Below are positions 45,797-54,344 of a stretch of 64,000 bases of DNA, piece after piece. Both the position numbers and the translations under genes were made by a program. The notes below the pieces were generated by a model. That model searched no databases, was not told where the DNA came from, and saw only the letters and a list, made by a program, of their open reading frames with translations. Positions within the stretch are counted from its first letter, which is position 1. Every line of letters begins with the position of its first letter. Source of the DNA: Psychrobium sp051201665 (GTDB taxonomy: Bacteria > Pseudomonadota > Gammaproteobacteria > Enterobacterales > Psychrobiaceae); the NCBI RefSeq assembly GCF_051201665.1, contig NZ_CP179210.1, forward strand, positions 3,348,001-3,412,000, in the 5' to 3' direction.

Positions 45797-45962
45797 ATCC
45801 TAGATTCAGCATTAGGCGGGAAATAAGAGTGTAGCTATCTGATTTGATTAGCGTAATGAAAAAATGCGGTGTCACCTTATTGGTAACGAGTCATTTTTTC
45901 ATATAGCAAGGCGAATCAAGGAGCTGCGCTATGATTCCTGTTTCGACTGCTGAATCTAGGAT
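45797..45962 (+). repeat. Family D palindromic repeat between chrA and the ArsR gene
   Basis: 166 bp with 15-bp perfect terminal inverted repeats (ATCCTAGATTCAGCA and complement) and further inner inverted segments (GAAAAAATG/CATTTTTTC, TAGCTATCTGATTTGATT... against AATCA...TAGC...). Non-coding. Only one copy in this window. Confidence 0.75.
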
Positions 45963-45986
45963 AATAATTTGAAGTGAGTACTTTCC

Positions 45987-46295
45987 ATGACTACCACCAT
46001 TGAATACACTGCCAAGGCGCTAAAAGAACTTGGACATCCAATTCGACTAACCATTTTTAAACGCTTGGTAAAATCGGGCATTCAAGGATTAGCAGTAGGA
46101 CAACTTCAAAAAGAACTTCAAATTCCCAACTCGACGCTATCTCATCATATATCGAGCCTCGCTTCGGCGTCACTCATTCGTCAGCGCCGTGAAGGAACCA
46201 CACTTTATTGTGTCGTTGAATACGATCGTTTTATGCAAGTGATCAGTTTTTTGCAGGATGAATGTTGTATCGAATCACCCTCTCAAATTAGCTAA
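45987..46295 (+). CDS. ArsR-family transcriptional regulator
   Basis: 102-residue winged-helix repressor. The DNA-binding region LKELGHPIRLTIFKRLVKSG...VGQLQKELQIPNSTLSHHISSLASASLIRQRREGTTLYCVV is the ArsR fold with the recognition helix NSTLSHHIS. The metal pair CVC of arsenite sensors is absent; the only cysteines are one in the wing strand (YCVV) and a CC pair near the C-terminus (DECCIES), so the effector is unknown. It follows chrA in the same direction. Confidence 0.85.
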   Translation: MTTTIEYTAKALKELGHPIRLTIFKRLVKSGIQGLAVGQLQKELQIPNSTLSHHISSLASASLIRQRREGTTLYCVVEYDRFMQVISFLQDECCIESPSQIS

Positions 46296-46306
46296 GATCA
46301 ATAGCT

Positions 46307-46469
46307 TATACCCATAGTCGTTGGATATGTTGGAATTTATAGCAAGGATAAGAATTAAGCTGCAAGGCGCGTAAATGAGTAATAGCTTGCTATTGCGATT
46401 GAACGCAACGCAGCAGATTGTATTTTTAGACCGCCTATAAAACCTACATTTTCATTGATTATGGGTATA
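46307..46469 (+). repeat. Family C palindromic repeat
   Basis: 163 bp with ends TATACCCATA...TATGGGTATA. It ends exactly where the family A copy begins. Its core (CAAGGCGCG...TAATAGCTTGCTATT...GATTGAACGCAACGC) has the same layout as the family A core, although the flanks differ. Confidence 0.75.
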
Positions 46470-46627
46470 ATACCAATTGCATTAAATATTTGCCCACTTG
46501 TACTTGTTAAAATTAACTAAAATGGCGTTGCTCTCAATCCTAATAGCCAGCTATTAGTCAATCGAGCGCCTTGTTTTAGCTGATTTTCTCTACGCACAAC
46601 AAGATCACTTACTTAATGCAATGGTAT
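46470..46627 (-). repeat. Family A palindromic repeat, copy 5
   Basis: 158 bp; one T is missing from the right terminal repeat (TTAATGCAATGGTAT). It directly abuts the family C element. Confidence 0.88.
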
Positions 46628-46672
46628 TAGTGATTATTTACTTTTAGCACATCATTTTATTGTGTGTTGGGC

Positions 46673-47416
46673 TTACTTAAGTTTATAAACCACATTAATA
46701 GTTTTACGTAGCTCAATAGTCTCTGGCGCAAACATGTTGTAGTTCCCGCCGCGATCAGACATTTTCATTGCTTCAAATCGCCCCATGTTTTCTTGGCGCA
46801 AGCCAAAACGTGCAAAAAATTCATTAAAGCTACTATCTTGCGTTGCCGCAAACACACTGCCTAGTTCAGTATCTAATCCTTCTGCTAAATCTTGTGCTTT
46901 TTGTTTAGCGTCTTTACCTGCTTTCTTCACAAGAGCCTGTGTTAACGATTGACGGTTAGATACATCAAAATTGATAGTGACATTATTGACGTTTTTCATC
47001 GCAATTAATTTATCCATCACCAATGAATAATGCTCAATATTGCGCAATGTCACTTCAAAACGCTGATTAACTTCATAGCCTGAAATCTTACCTTGCCCAT
47101 AGCCATTGGTACGTTCACGTTGAATCTGCTTATTGAGGTTAAACGATTTGATGTCGGTCTTTTTAACATCCAATTCATTGAGTAGTTTGACTATTTCGCG
47201 ACCACGCAAGCCAACAGTAAATAATGCTTGCTCAGGATCTTTATCAAATGCCATTAAATTTAAATGAATAGTTGCCATATCAGGTGCAACCTTGGTTTTT
47301 GCTTCCCCAGTCACTAAGACAAATGGAAAATCGGGCAAGTTACTCGCTTGTGCATTTGGCGTCACAAAAATTAACGACGATATAATCATGGCCGTAGCAG
47401 TTAAAAATTTAATCAT
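46673..47416 (-). CDS. SIMPL-domain (YggE-like) periplasmic protein
   Basis: 247 residues with a signal peptide (MIKFLTATAMIISSLIFVTPNAQA, cleavage after NAQA). The SIMPL/DUF541 domain is visible in VLVTGEAKTKVAPDMATIHLNLMAFDKDPEQAL, KKTDIKSFNLNKQIQ and KKAGKDAKQKAQDLAEGL. Family members such as YggE are linked to oxidative-stress tolerance, but no activity is defined. Convergent with the ArsR gene across two repeats. Confidence 0.82.
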   Translation of the reverse strand: MIKFLTATAMIISSLIFVTPNAQASNLPDFPFVLVTGEAKTKVAPDMATIHLNLMAFDKDPEQALFTVGLRGREIVKLLNELDVKKTDIKSFNLNKQIQRERTNGYGQGKISGYEVNQRFEVTLRNIEHYSLVMDKLIAMKNVNNVTINFDVSNRQSLTQALVKKAGKDAKQKAQDLAEGLDTELGSVFAATQDSSFNEFFARFGLRQENMGRFEAMKMSDRGGNYNMFAPETIELRKTINVVYKLK

Positions 47417-47662
47417 TAGATACCTTATTAATTAGAAGGATAAAGTTTCACGGACTATAGAGTCTTGAAACTGAACAAGAACTTTATATACCGAGTATAA
47501 ACTCTAACGGTTTTTCATTAGCAACACTACCAAGATTACATTTAGCAACAATTACTCAGTAGCGCAATGATTGCAATTATCACTGTTGACTCATATAGTA
47601 GATTCCAGCATAAGAATTGCCTATAAATTGAGCGCCCAATAAAAATAATAGCAGGGACAGTT

Positions 47663-48952
47663 ATGAGTAATCGATTTCAAGATATTGTCAGTCAGTGGCA
47701 CCAACAAAAAGACGATGTTGATTGGGTACTATACCCATGCTACTTGAAAATGCGAGTTTCAGAGCTCGGGTAGGACGCTAGTACAAGGCATGATTCTTAA
47801 TTAATGGTTATTCCCTGATTATGAATCATAACGCCGTAATAGCTTTCTACCCGAACTCCCGCAGGGCAAGGCGATAAGCGACCAAATCCGTCGTTATAAA
47901 ATATGGGTGGGGAATGACCACACCACCGATTTTATGCCTTGTCTTTGGCACGCTTCTCGATTTGCTGAATTCACGCATTTCCAAGTGGCATGGGTATAGC
48001 AACCATCGTTCAAACGAAAGGATCCTCATACCGCAAAGCCGGCGCGCACATGATGATCAATAGCCTTGGTCAGAGCTTTGGTATGCTGTCTGGTGGATGC
48101 CTTGAAGCTGACTTAAAACGCCAAGCTCGCAAGTGTTGGACCACCAATCAATCACAAGTTGTTTGTTATGACATGAGTGATGAAAGTGATATTGCGTGGC
48201 AGCTTGGTATTGGCTCTGGCGGCATGGTGCGCGTATTTATTCAGCCGATAAATCAAGCCAATGATTACCATCAACTACACCTTATTCATCAGGCATTTAT
48301 TGATAACCAATCGATAGACTATCAGCTCATTGTTAACGACGTTGATGCGATTAATCAGTGCGTATTCACCGCAACAAATCTTGAGAAATCGAGTTCATTT
48401 GATGAAACAACGCAATGCTTCACAAGCCATTTAAAAAGTAAGCCAAATATTGTAATTTTTGGTGGTGGTATTGATACTTTGCCATTGGTTTCATTAATGA
48501 AAACAATGGCATGGAATATCACGTTAATTGATGCGCGTAGTAACTATGCACGGCCATCAGTATTTAAAAGCGCCGATACGATTATTAATCAGTCATATCA
48601 ATCGCTTACGAAACATCCCGCGTTGATTAATTGTAACGCAATTGTCATTATGCATCACAATATTGAATACGATGCACAAGCGATAAAATTAGCCCAATCT
48701 AGTCCTGCATCCTATGTTGGGTTATTAGGTCCAACTCATCGAACAATACGGGTTTTCGAACAAACGTGTTTGGATAACATTTCATTGCGGTGCCCATTAA
48801 CTAATCCTATTGGTTTAGCACTGGGCGGCGATTTACCAGAGACGATTGCCCTCTCCATTGTCAGCGAAATTCAAGCGCACTTATCGCAAGCTTCTGCGAC
48901 ACCATTAAGCACATTTGAGTATTGTGTCAATGAGGTCAATCATGCCTCTTAA
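47663..48952 (+). pseudogene. xdhC: XdhC-family molybdenum-hydroxylase maturation gene, split by a repeat
   Basis: Starts at ATG 47663 (MSNRFQDIVSQWHQQKDDVD then WVL). A family B repeat inserts after codon 23 and brings an in-frame TAG. The gene resumes at 47999 with ATIVQTKGSSYRKAGAHMMI, exactly where VL-ATIVQT joins. The insertion of 267 bases (89 codons) keeps frame. The rest has XdhC motifs: GMLSGGCLEADLKRQ, GSGGMVRVFIQ and IVIFGGGIDTLPLV, and ends normally. ATG 47990, at the edge of the repeat, could restart translation as a 320-residue protein lacking about 21 N-terminal residues, but it lacks a clear RBS. XdhC proteins insert or sulfurate the Mo cofactor. Confidence 0.8.
47732..47996 (+). 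repeat. Family B palindromic repeat inserted in xdhC
   Basis: 265 bp, ends TACCCATGCTACTTGAAAAT and ATTTCCAAGTGGCATGGGTA, flanked by TA on both sides (target-site duplication). It shares most of its interior with the copy at 34321. The flanking gene sequence shows exactly where it landed. Confidence 0.9.
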
Positions 48953-49523
48953 CGCCATCATTTTAGCAGCAGGAAAAAGCACTCGCTTTAACGGTATCAA
49001 ACAACTAGCTAATCTCAACGGCGACAGTCTTGTTAACCATACGATTAGCCAAGTTGATTGCCCGACAATCAACCACGTCTACATTACACTTGGCGCACAT
49101 AGTTGCCGCGTAATGTCGCAACTGCACGAACATGTCAGCCCTATCATCAGTCAAAACTGGGAGCTGGGAATGGGACATAGCTTGGCAGATTCCGTGAATG
49201 AATTATCACAATCAAGCGGGCGTTTGTTGGTGTGCCTAGCCGATCAAGTAGCCGTATTACCAAATCATTATCGGCAGCTTACAGAGCTAAGTCGTCAACA
49301 CCCTGATGCCATTATTGCATCTTGTGTCAACGATCGCGCCTGTGTACCTGCGATCTTTCCAAGACGTTTCTTTACACCTTTATCCCAACTTCAAGGGGAT
49401 CAAGGTGCCAAAGAAATTCTAAAACAACACGCTGCTGACGTGGTAACCGTAAATTGCCCTTGTGCTCAGCAAGATATTGATACCAATGAAGATCTCTTTA
49501 TGTATCAGCAAGATAAACTTTAA
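48942..49523 (+). CDS. mocA: MocA-like molybdenum cofactor cytidylyltransferase
   Basis: 193-residue nucleotidyltransferase. The N-terminal motif is LNAIILAAGKSTRFNGIKQLANLNG (LAAGxSxRxGxxKQL), typical of MocA/MobA-type NTP transferases, followed by LVCLADQVAV with the catalytic Asp. It should attach CMP to molybdopterin for the IorAB enzyme. The start is taken at ATG 48942 (MPLNAIILAAG) with GAGG upstream. It overlaps the xdhC end by 11 bases. This copy looks intact. Confidence 0.85.
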   Translation: MPLNAIILAAGKSTRFNGIKQLANLNGDSLVNHTISQVDCPTINHVYITLGAHSCRVMSQLHEHVSPIISQNWELGMGHSLADSVNELSQSSGRLLVCLADQVAVLPNHYRQLTELSRQHPDAIIASCVNDRACVPAIFPRRFFTPLSQLQGDQGAKEILKQHAADVVTVNCPCAQQDIDTNEDLFMYQQDKL

Positions 49524-49551
49524 CCAATTTCTGATAAAGAAAGGTAAATCT

Positions 49552-50037
49552 ATGATAACGCTTAATATAAATAATAACGACGTAGCTATCGATGCCCCAC
49601 CAGAAATGCCTTTGTTGTACGCCCTGCGCGATATAGCACAAATGACTGGCACTAAATTTGGCTGTGGCCAAGGTTTATGTGGTGCCTGCACCGTTCATCT
49701 AAATGGTCAACCTATTCGTTCTTGTGTTACGCCAATCGCAGCAATTGGTAACCAAAAAGTCACAACGATTGAAGGACTAGCTGACACAACACAACATCAT
49801 GTTCAAATCGCGTGGCGCGAATATAAAGTACCACAGTGTGGTTATTGCCAAAGTGGTCAGCAAATGAGTGCAGCTGCGTTACTAGCACAAAATAATTCAC
49901 CAAGTGACGAGCAAATCGATCAACATATGCAGGGTAATATTTGCCGCTGTGGTACTTATAAACGAATCAAAGCCGCTATCAAACAAGCGGGTAACGCGAT
50001 TGCTCAAGAGGCGACAATCCAAGGAGCCCAATCATGA
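49552..50037 (+). CDS. iorA: Isoquinoline 1-oxidoreductase-type small subunit, 2Fe-2S
   Basis: 161 residues with two [2Fe-2S] sites: the plant-ferredoxin-type cluster Cys38, 43, 46 and 58 (TKFGCGQGLCGACTVHLNG...SC) and the helical cluster Cys96, 99, 131 and 133 (QCGYCQSGQQM...NICRCGTY). It passes electrons from the Mo site of the large subunit. I choose ATG 49552 with AAAGGT upstream; the frame is open further back into mocA. It overlaps iorB by 4 bases (ATGA), so the two are coupled. Its partner subunit is broken. Confidence 0.9.
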   Translation: MITLNINNNDVAIDAPPEMPLLYALRDIAQMTGTKFGCGQGLCGACTVHLNGQPIRSCVTPIAAIGNQKVTTIEGLADTTQHHVQIAWREYKVPQCGYCQSGQQMSAAALLAQNNSPSDEQIDQHMQGNICRCGTYKRIKAAIKQAGNAIAQEATIQGAQS

Positions 50038-52319
50038 ATTCAACCATCGAGCTCCATAGCGATGACAATGTCGAAAATGTAAGTCGCCGCCGCTTTATTC
50101 AAGGACTAGGGTTAGGCTCGAGTGCATTTGTGCTTGGCGTTGCCATTCCACTCTCGTCAAATGCAGCGTCAACGGCAACATCAGTAAAAGATGGCCAGTT
50201 GCCACTCAATTTCTTTGTTAGTTTAGATAAATCAGGCGCCATCACTATTGTTTGTCATCGCAGTGAGATGGGACAAGGGATCCGTACTTCGGTGCCACAA
50301 ATAATTGCCGATGAGATGTGTGCAGATTGGAACGACGTAACAGTGGTTCAAGCCCCTGCTGATCGTGAAAAATACGGTTCACAAGGCACAGCGGGTTCAG
50401 CGTCGATTCGCAGTCATTTTAAAACTATCCGAACAATTGGTGCCACTGCACGCCACATACTTGAACAAGCCGCAGCTAACGTGTGGTCTGTCGATAAATC
50501 AGTCGTTAATGCCGACAACGGATTTGTTATTAACACGACTAACGGCAAAAAATTAAGCTTTGGTGAACTAGCGAGTATTGCTGCAAAAATACCAGCACCT
50601 GAAAAAGTGAATTTAAAATCAGTTAGTGATTTTTCACTCATTGGCCGAGATGTAAAACTCAGTGTTCTTGACAATATTGTTGCTGGTAAGGCGATATACG
50701 CTCAAGATATTCAACTTCCTAATATGTTGATTGCTAGCATTACGCGCCCACCTGTTGTTGGCGCAACAATCAAATCACTTGATGACAAAGTATCGCGTAA
50801 AGTCGCAGGGGTAGTTGATGTTATTCGATTAAAGCCACGTAGTTTCCCTGTTAACGTTAATCCATTAGGCGGCGTTGCTATTGTTGCAACAAATACTTGG
50901 GCAGCGCTTGAAGGACGTAAAAAACTGATCATTGAATGGGATCGCGGTGTTAAGGGTAATCACAACAGTGAAACCTTTAAAAAAGAGCTTGCCAATGCCG
51001 TAAAAAATCAAGGAAATATCATTCGTCAGCGCGGGGATGTTTATCAACATGCCTATGATGAAAATGCACTAGAAGCCACTTATACCGTCCCCCATTTGCA
51101 TCATGCATCAATGGAAACACCAGCAGCAACCGCAGTAGTTGATGGTGACAAATGTGAAATTTGGGCAGGCACGCAAAACCCGCAATAGGCGCAAGGACAA
51201 GCGGCAGGCGAACTTGGTTTACCGCCAGAAAAAACCAGTAATGTGACCCTCAATGTCACACTGATGGGCGGTGCATTCGGCCGTAAATCCAAAGGCGATT
51301 TCGTGGTAGAAGCTGTTGAATTGGCAAAAGCTACCAAGCGCCCCGTAAAAGTAGTGTGGAGCCGTGAAGATGATATAAAACATGGCTTTTATCACTCCAT
51401 CGCCGCTAATTATCACAAGGCACAAATCAACAAAGACAAATCCATCGATTTTTGGATTGGCCGCAACGCTTATCCGCCGATAGGCTGGTTGTTCAATGAT
51501 AAAACCAAAACACCAAGCGATAGCCAGTTATCGTTAGGTTTTGCAGATTTGCCCTTTAATATTGATAACTTAAGCTGTGAAAACCACGAAGTAGAATCAT
51601 ACGTTAGACCCGGTTGGCTTCGTTCTGTTGCCTGTATTAATAACGGGTTTGCATTAGGTTCTTTTGTGGACGAGTTAGCTGACAAGGCCAAAATCCCAAC
51701 GCGCCAGATGTGGCTGAACTTATTAGGTAAAGACAACTTTATCGATCCTCGCGAAGATGGCTTTGATAAATGGTCTAACTACGGCATGGTCGACCAAAAA
51801 GATCACCGCATCAGTACCAAACGTATTAAAGATCTTATTAAACTACTCAGTGATAAAGCTAACATTGATGAAGAACTACCGAGTAATGAAGGTTGAGGAA
51901 TAAGCTTCTTACGCAGTTTTGGTAGTTATGTCGCTGCCGCCTCTAAGGTTCGAGTTGCTAACGACAAAGTCACCGTACTTGAAATGCATACTGCGGTAGA
52001 TTGCGGCATTGTTGTCACGCCAGATCGCGTTAAAGCGCAAATGGAAGGCGCTATGGTTATGGGATTAACGATTGCCTTAATGGGGGAGATTACGACAGAA
52101 AACGGCGAAATCATGCAATCAAACTTCCATGATTATCCAGTTGCGCCGATGCAACAAATTCCACCGATGTTTGTACATCTTGTCGAATCAGACCTAGCAC
52201 TGGGCGGCATTGGCGAGCCTGGGCTTCCTCCTGTGCCACCAAGTATTACCAATGCAATATTTAAGGCCAGTGGTAAACGAATTCGTGATTTACCCGTCAA
52301 TAAAGTCTTTAATGTGTAA
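50034..52319 (+). pseudogene. iorB: Isoquinoline 1-oxidoreductase-type large Mo subunit, two in-frame stops
   Basis: One reading frame of 761 codons matching an IorB-type molybdenum hydroxylase, with a twin-arginine signal (SRRRFIQGLGLG, residues 17-28). TAG replaces codon 385 (51186-51188) in WAGTQNPQ-stop-AQGQAAGELG, where Gln fits. TGA replaces codon 621 (51894-51896) in SNEG-stop-GISFLRSFGSYV, where Trp fits. Frame never shifts and family motifs continue through both (MGGAFGRKSKGDF, SVACINNGFALGSFVDE, GGIGEPGLPPVPP near the end). Each stop is one base change away from a sense codon. Recent loss of function is the simplest reading. Confidence 0.85.
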
Positions 52320-52405
52320 TTGAAACACGAATGGCGTATAACATCATGGTTATACGCCATCTATAGGTATATAATCCGCCCAATTCAACTTTTAAAGACC
52401 CTATT

Positions 52406-52624
52406 ATGAGCATTCAAGACATCGAAGTATCGAACAACATTCGTAAGAAAATTATCACAGCACTGAGAGACGACAGCGTTTTCATCATCGAAGAAAATGG
52501 TGATTTAATTGTTAGTGTTGAAGCATATGGCATGTTTGCTGAGCGTATTAAGCGCTCACCTTTAATTGAAATTCTGGGTGATGATGTTCTTGATTTCTCT
52601 GTTGAATACTTTGTATTTAACTAA
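52406..52624 (+). CDS. Conserved small hypothetical protein
   Basis: 72 residues, no signal peptide or membrane segment, acidic (MSIQDIEVSNNIRKKIITAL then RDDSVFIIEENGDLIVSVEA). No family I recognise. The start ATG 52406 is not preceded by a clear SD, and convergent transcription with the Gre-like gene leaves 14 bases between their ends. Length and codon use suggest a real gene. Confidence 0.55.
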   Translation: MSIQDIEVSNNIRKKIITALRDDSVFIIEENGDLIVSVEAYGMFAERIKRSPLIEILGDDVLDFSVEYFVFN

Positions 52625-52638
52625 TCGAGAATAATGCA

Positions 52639-53121
52639 CTAATCAATGGCGACGACATCATAATGATGAATGTTGTCGCCAATGGTTAACACTACCTCGT
52701 CATCGACCATTTTTCCCAATAGTTGAGCACCTAATGGTGACTGAGGCGTAATCACTAACACTTCAATCTCGTTCCATTGCACCTTTATTCCACCAGCACT
52801 TGGACCGATGAGTACGTGTCGCACCCCCTCTCTCGATTCTAAACTGACAATACTGCCCAAGGTAATTTCATCAATCAATTGTCGATTTTGATACAACTCA
52901 TTAAACAAAGCATTATCTTCAATGCATTGTGCCATTCTCTCTTGCTGACCATGAGCCAAGTAAGAGGCCTCTAACCCACGGGTATCATATTTATTTTCAG
53001 CAACGGCTTCTTTATCGGTTGCCGCTTCATGCGCACGATCAGCGCTGTCTTTTGCAACACTAATTAGACGCGTTAACTCAATAAAGAGCTCCTGCCATAT
53101 GGCTCGCGCATCAATGGTCAT
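52639..53121 (-). CDS. GreA/GreB-like transcription factor
   Basis: 160 residues. The C-terminal FKBP-like domain carries the Gre signature (LIGPSAGGIKVQWNEIEVLVITPQSPLGAQLLGKMVDDEV; SPLGxALLGxxxGDxV). The N-terminal part is a coiled coil with acidic residues (AATDKEAVAENKYDTRGLEAS) near the tip position. Gre factors rescue backtracked RNA polymerase. The start is ATG 53121 (MTIDARAIWQEL). It is shifted 11 bases into the end of the phosphoesterase gene, so the two are probably one operon. It is not a standard greA/greB: the coiled coil is divergent. Confidence 0.8.
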   Translation of the reverse strand: MTIDARAIWQELFIELTRLISVAKDSADRAHEAATDKEAVAENKYDTRGLEASYLAHGQQERMAQCIEDNALFNELYQNRQLIDEITLGSIVSLESREGVRHVLIGPSAGGIKVQWNEIEVLVITPQSPLGAQLLGKMVDDEVVLTIGDNIHHYDVVAID

Positions 53122-54148
53122 AATCACACACACTCGGCAATGATTGCTGACCTAATAAAGAACGGACATTAAACGGCTGCTGTGAATTGTTAGCATCAAA
53201 TACTATCTGCGCCGCGTCACTAATGAGAAAATCCCCTAACCCATTTAAACGCCAGAAATTAGGAATCGATTTATCCATTTGGTGAAAACAATAGGCACTG
53301 GTATCGCCATGAATAACTAAAACAGGTTTATCGGTTTGCGCCGCTTTATCAGCAAGATGCTGGCGAATTTTATAATAACCGTCGCACTTATCAGGATTAT
53401 CATCAGTGCATGCTACTGGGTATTTTTGGGTGTCAGGTTGATAAATGTCCGCTTGAAACGTGATGACATAGCCAGTGCTTGACGAATCCTTCGCAAATAA
53501 ACTATCAAGCCACGCGATATCATGAGCCTCACGTCGCTTGGCTTCATCCCATATTTTCTGCTTGTCACCGACTTTAATATCATCACGCCCAAAATTGGTA
53601 CCAGGCACGTTAATAGTCGCAAAATATAAGCCACCAATTTGCCATCGTGCGTTTTCAATATATTCATTTTGACGAGTCAAGTTAGGCAGTTTAGTCGTCA
53701 GTTTTTCGCCATCTTTACTAAAGAAGGTGTCACGCAGAAACGCTAGGCGCTCTAGTTCAAAAAAGCGCGGCGACATGCTTGCTCTATCACAGTCAGTCCA
53801 GTCATTGTCACCCGGTGTAAATACCGCCCGCTCAGGCCATAGGTTATATAATTGCTCACGACGTTCAATCAGCAACTCATCCGTACAGGCCGTACCGCCA
53901 GATTTTATATCACCAAAATGAACAACAACTTCAGGATCAAAGGCGTTAACTGCTTTTACAATCGAACCATTAGGCGCTGTTAACATCTCATTTTCGTCCG
54001 CTTTATATGGCATATCGCCAACAGCGACAAATGCGACTTGTTCGGCAACGACATCAAGCTTTTCTAATGGCGTTTTCTGCTCACTGGTACAGGCAAATAG
54101 TCCAACAAAGGCAACGCCTGCAGCTAAACCAATAACAACCCTTTTCAT
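53111..54148 (-). CDS. Metallophosphoesterase lipoprotein
   Basis: 345 residues. Signal MKRVVIGLAAGVAFVGLFAC with lipobox LFAC (Cys20). The metallophosphoesterase metal-binding pattern follows: VAVGDMPYKA (D), HFGDIKSGGTACTDE (GD.), FTPGDNDWTDCDR (GDNDW), and a late HGDTSAYCF. Cysteines in TACTDE, WTDCDR and VACTDDNPDKC may form disulfides. The enzyme acts outside the cytoplasm, substrate unknown. ATG 54148 is chosen, with AAGGA upstream. Confidence 0.82.
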   Translation of the reverse strand: MKRVVIGLAAGVAFVGLFACTSEQKTPLEKLDVVAEQVAFVAVGDMPYKADENEMLTAPNGSIVKAVNAFDPEVVVHFGDIKSGGTACTDELLIERREQLYNLWPERAVFTPGDNDWTDCDRASMSPRFFELERLAFLRDTFFSKDGEKLTTKLPNLTRQNEYIENARWQIGGLYFATINVPGTNFGRDDIKVGDKQKIWDEAKRREAHDIAWLDSLFAKDSSSTGYVITFQADIYQPDTQKYPVACTDDNPDKCDGYYKIRQHLADKAAQTDKPVLVIHGDTSAYCFHQMDKSIPNFWRLNGLGDFLISDAAQIVFDANNSQQPFNVRSLLGQQSLPSVCDYDH

Positions 54149-54344
54149 GACTTTATCCTTAGATTTTTTAAAGCGCCTAACATACATCAATAAATACAAT
54201 ATCGCTTGCTTTCTTATTTAAGATCCTTAATTTAGTTTTCAAAACCGTCCTAAAGTTTGATCTCAAATAGGATTTCAAACATGATTTTATTATATCGTCT
54301 TGAATCTTTGAATTTTATTCATCTGGAAACTTTTTGGGATCACT

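Noticed and set aside
51186..51896. Programmed recoding (stop-codon readthrough or special amino acids) in iorB
   Set aside because: Two different stops, no downstream stem-loop or insertion element that I could see, and the cluster already has a broken xdhC. Recent pseudogenisation is simpler.
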